15,250 bases of DNA, taken from assembly GCA_946404705.1 (NCBI GenBank), contig CAMJES010000021.1, forward strand, positions 1 through 15,250, read 5' to 3'. The DNA is from an uncultured Ruminococcus sp. (GTDB taxonomy: Bacteria > Bacillota > Clostridia > Oscillospirales > Ruminococcaceae). Both the position numbers and the translations under genes were made by a program. Below are positions 13,363 to 15,250 of the stretch, piece by piece (position 1 is the first letter of the stretch; each line of letters begins with the position of its first letter). The notes under the pieces were generated by a model. It worked only from the letters and a program-made list of their open reading frames with translations, had not been told where the DNA came from and searched no databases.

Positions 13363-13394
13363 AAAGGTCGGAAAGCTTCCGACCTTTTGCTTTT
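13363..13394 (+). terminator. Terminator-like hairpin in the rimP-nusA leader (putative attenuator)
   Basis: AAAGGTCGGAA (13363-13373) pairs perfectly with TTCCGACCTTT (13377-13387) around a 3-nt loop, and TTGCTTTTG follows. It lies between the operon promoter and the rimP start, so a share of transcripts should stop here. In Bacillus subtilis the nusA operon is known to be autoregulated by NusA-stimulated leader termination. The same logic is inferred here from position and shape. Confidence 0.65.
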
Positions 13395-13413
13395 GTATGA
13401 AGGGATTGATGAA

Positions 13414-13932
13414 ATGTCAGGAAAAAACGCTAAGAGCGGAAAGGGCGGAAATACTATCGCCAAGGTCTATGAAATGGTGAAGCCTATCACAGACGAACTT
13501 GGACTTTCGCTTTGGGATATCGTCTTTGAAAAGGAGGGCGCTTACTGGTATCTCCGTGTATTCATCGACAGGGAGGACGAAATGGCAAGCATGGACGACT
13601 GCGAAAATGTCACCCGTCCGCTGTCAAAGCTGCTCGATGAAATAGACCCTATCGAACAGAGCTATATACTTGAAGTCGGTTCGCCCGGAATAGGACGTAT
13701 GCTCAAAAAAGAGGAGCATTTCAAAAAGTTCCTCGAATGTCCCGTAAGAGTGCGCTTTATCCGTGAAAATGAAAACGGCGAAAAGGAGATAATCGCCGCA
13801 CTCAAATCGTATGACAAGGACACGATAACCGTTGCAAGGGACGGCGAGGAAAGCGTGATAAAGCTCTCCGACACCGCGTTTGTGAAGCTTGCCGATGATG
13901 AAGATCTCTTCGGGGACGACTTTGACGAATAA
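13414..13932 (+). CDS. rimP: Ribosome maturation factor RimP
   Basis: This is a 172-residue protein needed for maturation of the 30S ribosomal subunit. Typical RimP blocks are visible: YEMVKPITDELGLSLWDIVFEKEGAYWYLRVFID (about 19-52), DDCENVTRPLSKLLDE (61-76), then YILEVGSPGIGRMLKKEEHF (84-103), the family signature. The SH3-like C-terminal domain follows (VRVRF to VKLAD). I chose ATG 13414, with GAAGGG about 9 nt upstream. A longer in-frame ATG at 13333 lies within the promoter and would translate the leader hairpin, so it is rejected. The acidic C-terminal tail DDEDLFGDDFDE is longer than in many homologues. It is the first gene of the rimP-nusA-ylxR operon. Confidence 0.93.
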   Translation: MSGKNAKSGKGGNTIAKVYEMVKPITDELGLSLWDIVFEKEGAYWYLRVFIDREDEMASMDDCENVTRPLSKLLDEIDPIEQSYILEVGSPGIGRMLKKEEHFKKFLECPVRVRFIRENENGEKEIIAALKSYDKDTITVARDGEESVIKLSDTAFVKLADDEDLFGDDFDE

Positions 13933-13976
13933 ACGAATAAATAATTTCATTAATATATTAGGAGGAATCAGAAAAA

Positions 13977-15071
13977 ATGAGCAGAGCAAAATCTAAAGGA
14001 CAAGAGGTTAACAAGGAACAGCAGTTTATCAAGGATTTTTTTGAAGCGCTTGATCTGCTTGCGCAGGAAAACAATATTTCCGTTGATGTGCTTGCCGATA
14101 AGATCGGTCAGGCAATACTTAAGGCTGTCAGAAAGGAATATGAATACTGCGACGACTTTGTTGTAAACATTGACCCCGAGCAGCAGATCTTTGACGTATG
14201 TGTTCTCAGAACGGTCGTTGACGATGAGCCTATCGACCTTAACGAGATCAATATTGACGAAGCAAGAGCAGTATGCGACCCGAATGCAAAGCTTGGCGAC
14301 AGAGTTCCGTTCAAGCTTTCACCGTCAAAGTTCGGACGTATCGCAGCTCAGTATGCAAAGCAGTCCATTCGTCACGATATGAAGGAATTTGAACGTGACA
14401 AGATAATGGGACAGTTCAAGGATAAGATCCACGAAGCCGTTTCCGCGACTGTTCAGAAGATAGAACCGGGTACGGGAAATATGAGCCTTACAATTGACGG
14501 TCACGAAGTCTATATGCTCAAAAAGGAGCAGATACCAGGCGAGGTGCTTAAGGAAGGGCAGATCGTCAAGGTTTATGTATGCGATATCATCAACCCCGAA
14601 AAGCGTCCAGCGGTAAAGATCTCACGCCGCCACAGCGACCTTGTAAAGCGTCTGTTCGAGCTTGAAATTCCCGAGATTTACGATGGTGTTGTTGAGATAA
14701 AGTCCATCGCAAGAGAAGCAGGTTCAAGAACCAAGATAGCAGTTGCTTCCAACGATCCGAACGTTGACCCCGTAGGCGCTTGCATCGGCCCCAAGCATTC
14801 AAGAATTGAAAAGATAGTTGAAGAGCTTGGTGGAGAAAAGATAGATATCATCGTTTATGACGAGGATATCACCGTATTCGTTGCACACGCTCTTGCTCCT
14901 GCGGAGGTAATAAGCGTTACAAAGGAAGAGGGCGAGGAGAAGAAATGCACGGTCATCGTTCCGAACAATCAGCTCTCGCTTGCTATCGGTAACAAGGGTC
15001 AGAATGCAAAGCTTGCGGCTCGTCTTACCGATTACAAGATAGACATCAAGCCTGAGATACCCACCGAATAA
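13977..15071 (+). CDS. nusA: Transcription termination/antitermination factor NusA
   Basis: This is a 364-residue protein, the usual Firmicute length without the acidic repeats of enteric NusA. AGGAGG lies 11 nt before the ATG. Residues about 14-145 form the RNA-polymerase-binding N-terminal domain (FFEALDLLAQENNI; RIAAQYAKQSI). Residues about 152-218 are the S1 domain, ending RPAVKISRRHSDLVKRLFELEIPEI. KH1 follows at about 245-318 and KH2 at about 322-360 (NNQLSLAIGNKGQNAKLAARL). The KH2 GXXG loop is intact (GNKG, 338-341), but the corresponding KH1 loop reads GPKH (271-274) in place of the usual GxKG/GxRG. NusA binds RNA polymerase and nascent RNA to promote pausing and intrinsic termination. 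It lies 44 nt after rimP and 16 nt before ylxR. Confidence 0.95.
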   Translation: MSRAKSKGQEVNKEQQFIKDFFEALDLLAQENNISVDVLADKIGQAILKAVRKEYEYCDDFVVNIDPEQQIFDVCVLRTVVDDEPIDLNEINIDEARAVCDPNAKLGDRVPFKLSPSKFGRIAAQYAKQSIRHDMKEFERDKIMGQFKDKIHEAVSATVQKIEPGTGNMSLTIDGHEVYMLKKEQIPGEVLKEGQIVKVYVCDIINPEKRPAVKISRRHSDLVKRLFELEIPEIYDGVVEIKSIAREAGSRTKIAVASNDPNVDPVGACIGPKHSRIEKIVEELGGEKIDIIVYDEDITVFVAHALAPAEVISVTKEEGEEKKCTVIVPNNQLSLAIGNKGQNAKLAARLTDYKIDIKPEIPTE

Positions 15072-15087
15072 CAGAGCGGAGGTGCTT

Positions 15088-15250
15088 ATGGCAGGCGTTA
15101 AGAAAATACCCATGAGAATGTGCATCGGCTGCGGTGAGATGAAGCCTAAAAAAGAGCTTATCCGCGCCGTAAAATCTCCCGAGGGGGATATCAGCCTTGA
15201 CATTACGGGTAAAAAATCGGGAAGAGGCGCTTATATATGCCGCTCCTGCG
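15088..15250 (+). CDS. ylxR: YlxR/RnpM (DUF448) RNA-binding protein, N-terminal part
   Basis: Fifty-four codons are visible before the window edge, from ATG 15088 with GGAGGTG 3 nt upstream. The sequence shows the DUF448 pattern: RMCIGCGEMKPKKELIRAVKSPEG (residues 10-33), then TGKKSGRGAYICRSC, with the Cys pair CxxC at 12-15 and a second pair at the edge. YlxR proteins bind RNA, and in Bacillus subtilis the protein has been renamed RnpM because it modulates RNase P. Its place after nusA is the standard Firmicute order; a ribosomal L7Ae-like gene and infB would normally follow. Confidence 0.92.
   Translation, partial: MAGVKKIPMRMCIGCGEMKPKKELIRAVKSPEGDISLDITGKKSGRGAYICRSC

Noticed and set aside
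13333..13413. Longer N-terminus of RimP starting at 13333
   Set aside because: It would start within the promoter, before the predicted transcription start, and would translate the leader hairpin; ATG 13414 has a ribosome binding site and matches the family start.
1..15250. Mobile element, phage, CRISPR or defence island
   Set aside because: No transposase, integrase, direct-repeat array, tRNA attachment site or restriction/defence gene was seen. The Y-family polymerase/YolD pair can travel on mobile elements, but nothing around it shows borders.

Overview
The window looks like chromosomal DNA of a low-to-moderate GC Firmicute of the Ruminococcus/Oscillospiraceae type. This is inferred from the strong GGAGG ribosome binding sites, sigma-A promoters close to TTGACA-17-TATAAT, lipoproteins with Ser/Thr/Glu-rich linkers, a GNAT family and a Lys/Ala/Pro-tailed SCP2 protein typical of gut Ruminococcus-like bacteria, and the rimP-nusA-ylxR block in Firmicute order. 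No tRNA, rRNA, CRISPR array, insertion sequence or phage module was seen.

Left part (1-3600, minus strand). A Y-family DNA polymerase and a YolD-like partner sit behind a sigma-A promoter flanked by one near-perfect LexA-type operator and one degenerate one. This is an SOS mutagenesis cassette. The YolD stop codon overlaps the start of an AraC-family regulator by one base, and the regulator is followed by its own-promoter neighbour, a cytoplasmic GH59 (galactosylceramidase-like) glycosidase that runs off the left edge. A DNA-damage unit and a sugar-utilisation unit are therefore joined head to tail.

Middle (3600-10350). A CapA-type lipoprotein with a large extra C-terminal domain is transcribed rightwards and shares a bidirectional terminator with a leftward unit. 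That unit starts at a consensus promoter near 10345 and encodes a DinB-like/DUF3795 fusion, a DUF1697 protein, a CrtO-like membrane acyltransferase homologue and a RimJ/RimL acetyltransferase. A second consensus promoter at the end of the acetyltransferase gene drives a small lipoprotein. The last member is a GNAT acetyltransferase broken by two in-frame stop codons, preceded by a possible 11-codon leader ORF and a long hairpin.

Right part (10440-15250, plus strand). A hypoxanthine/uracil-DNA glycosylase is followed by a DHH phosphoesterase paired with a free-standing FakA C-terminal-like domain. Next comes a monocistronic, apparently strongly expressed protein with a histone H1-like Lys/Ala/Pro tail fused to an SCP2 domain, ending in a strong terminator. 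Last is the rimP-nusA-ylxR operon, with a terminator-like hairpin in its leader; ylxR is cut by the right edge.

The most unusual items are the tail-SCP2 fusion, the stand-alone FakA-C-like protein beside the DHH enzyme, the doubly nonsense-mutated GNAT gene with its leader, the CapA C-terminal extension, and the altered GXXG loop in the first KH domain of NusA. I did not find a clearly new multi-gene defence or mobile system.
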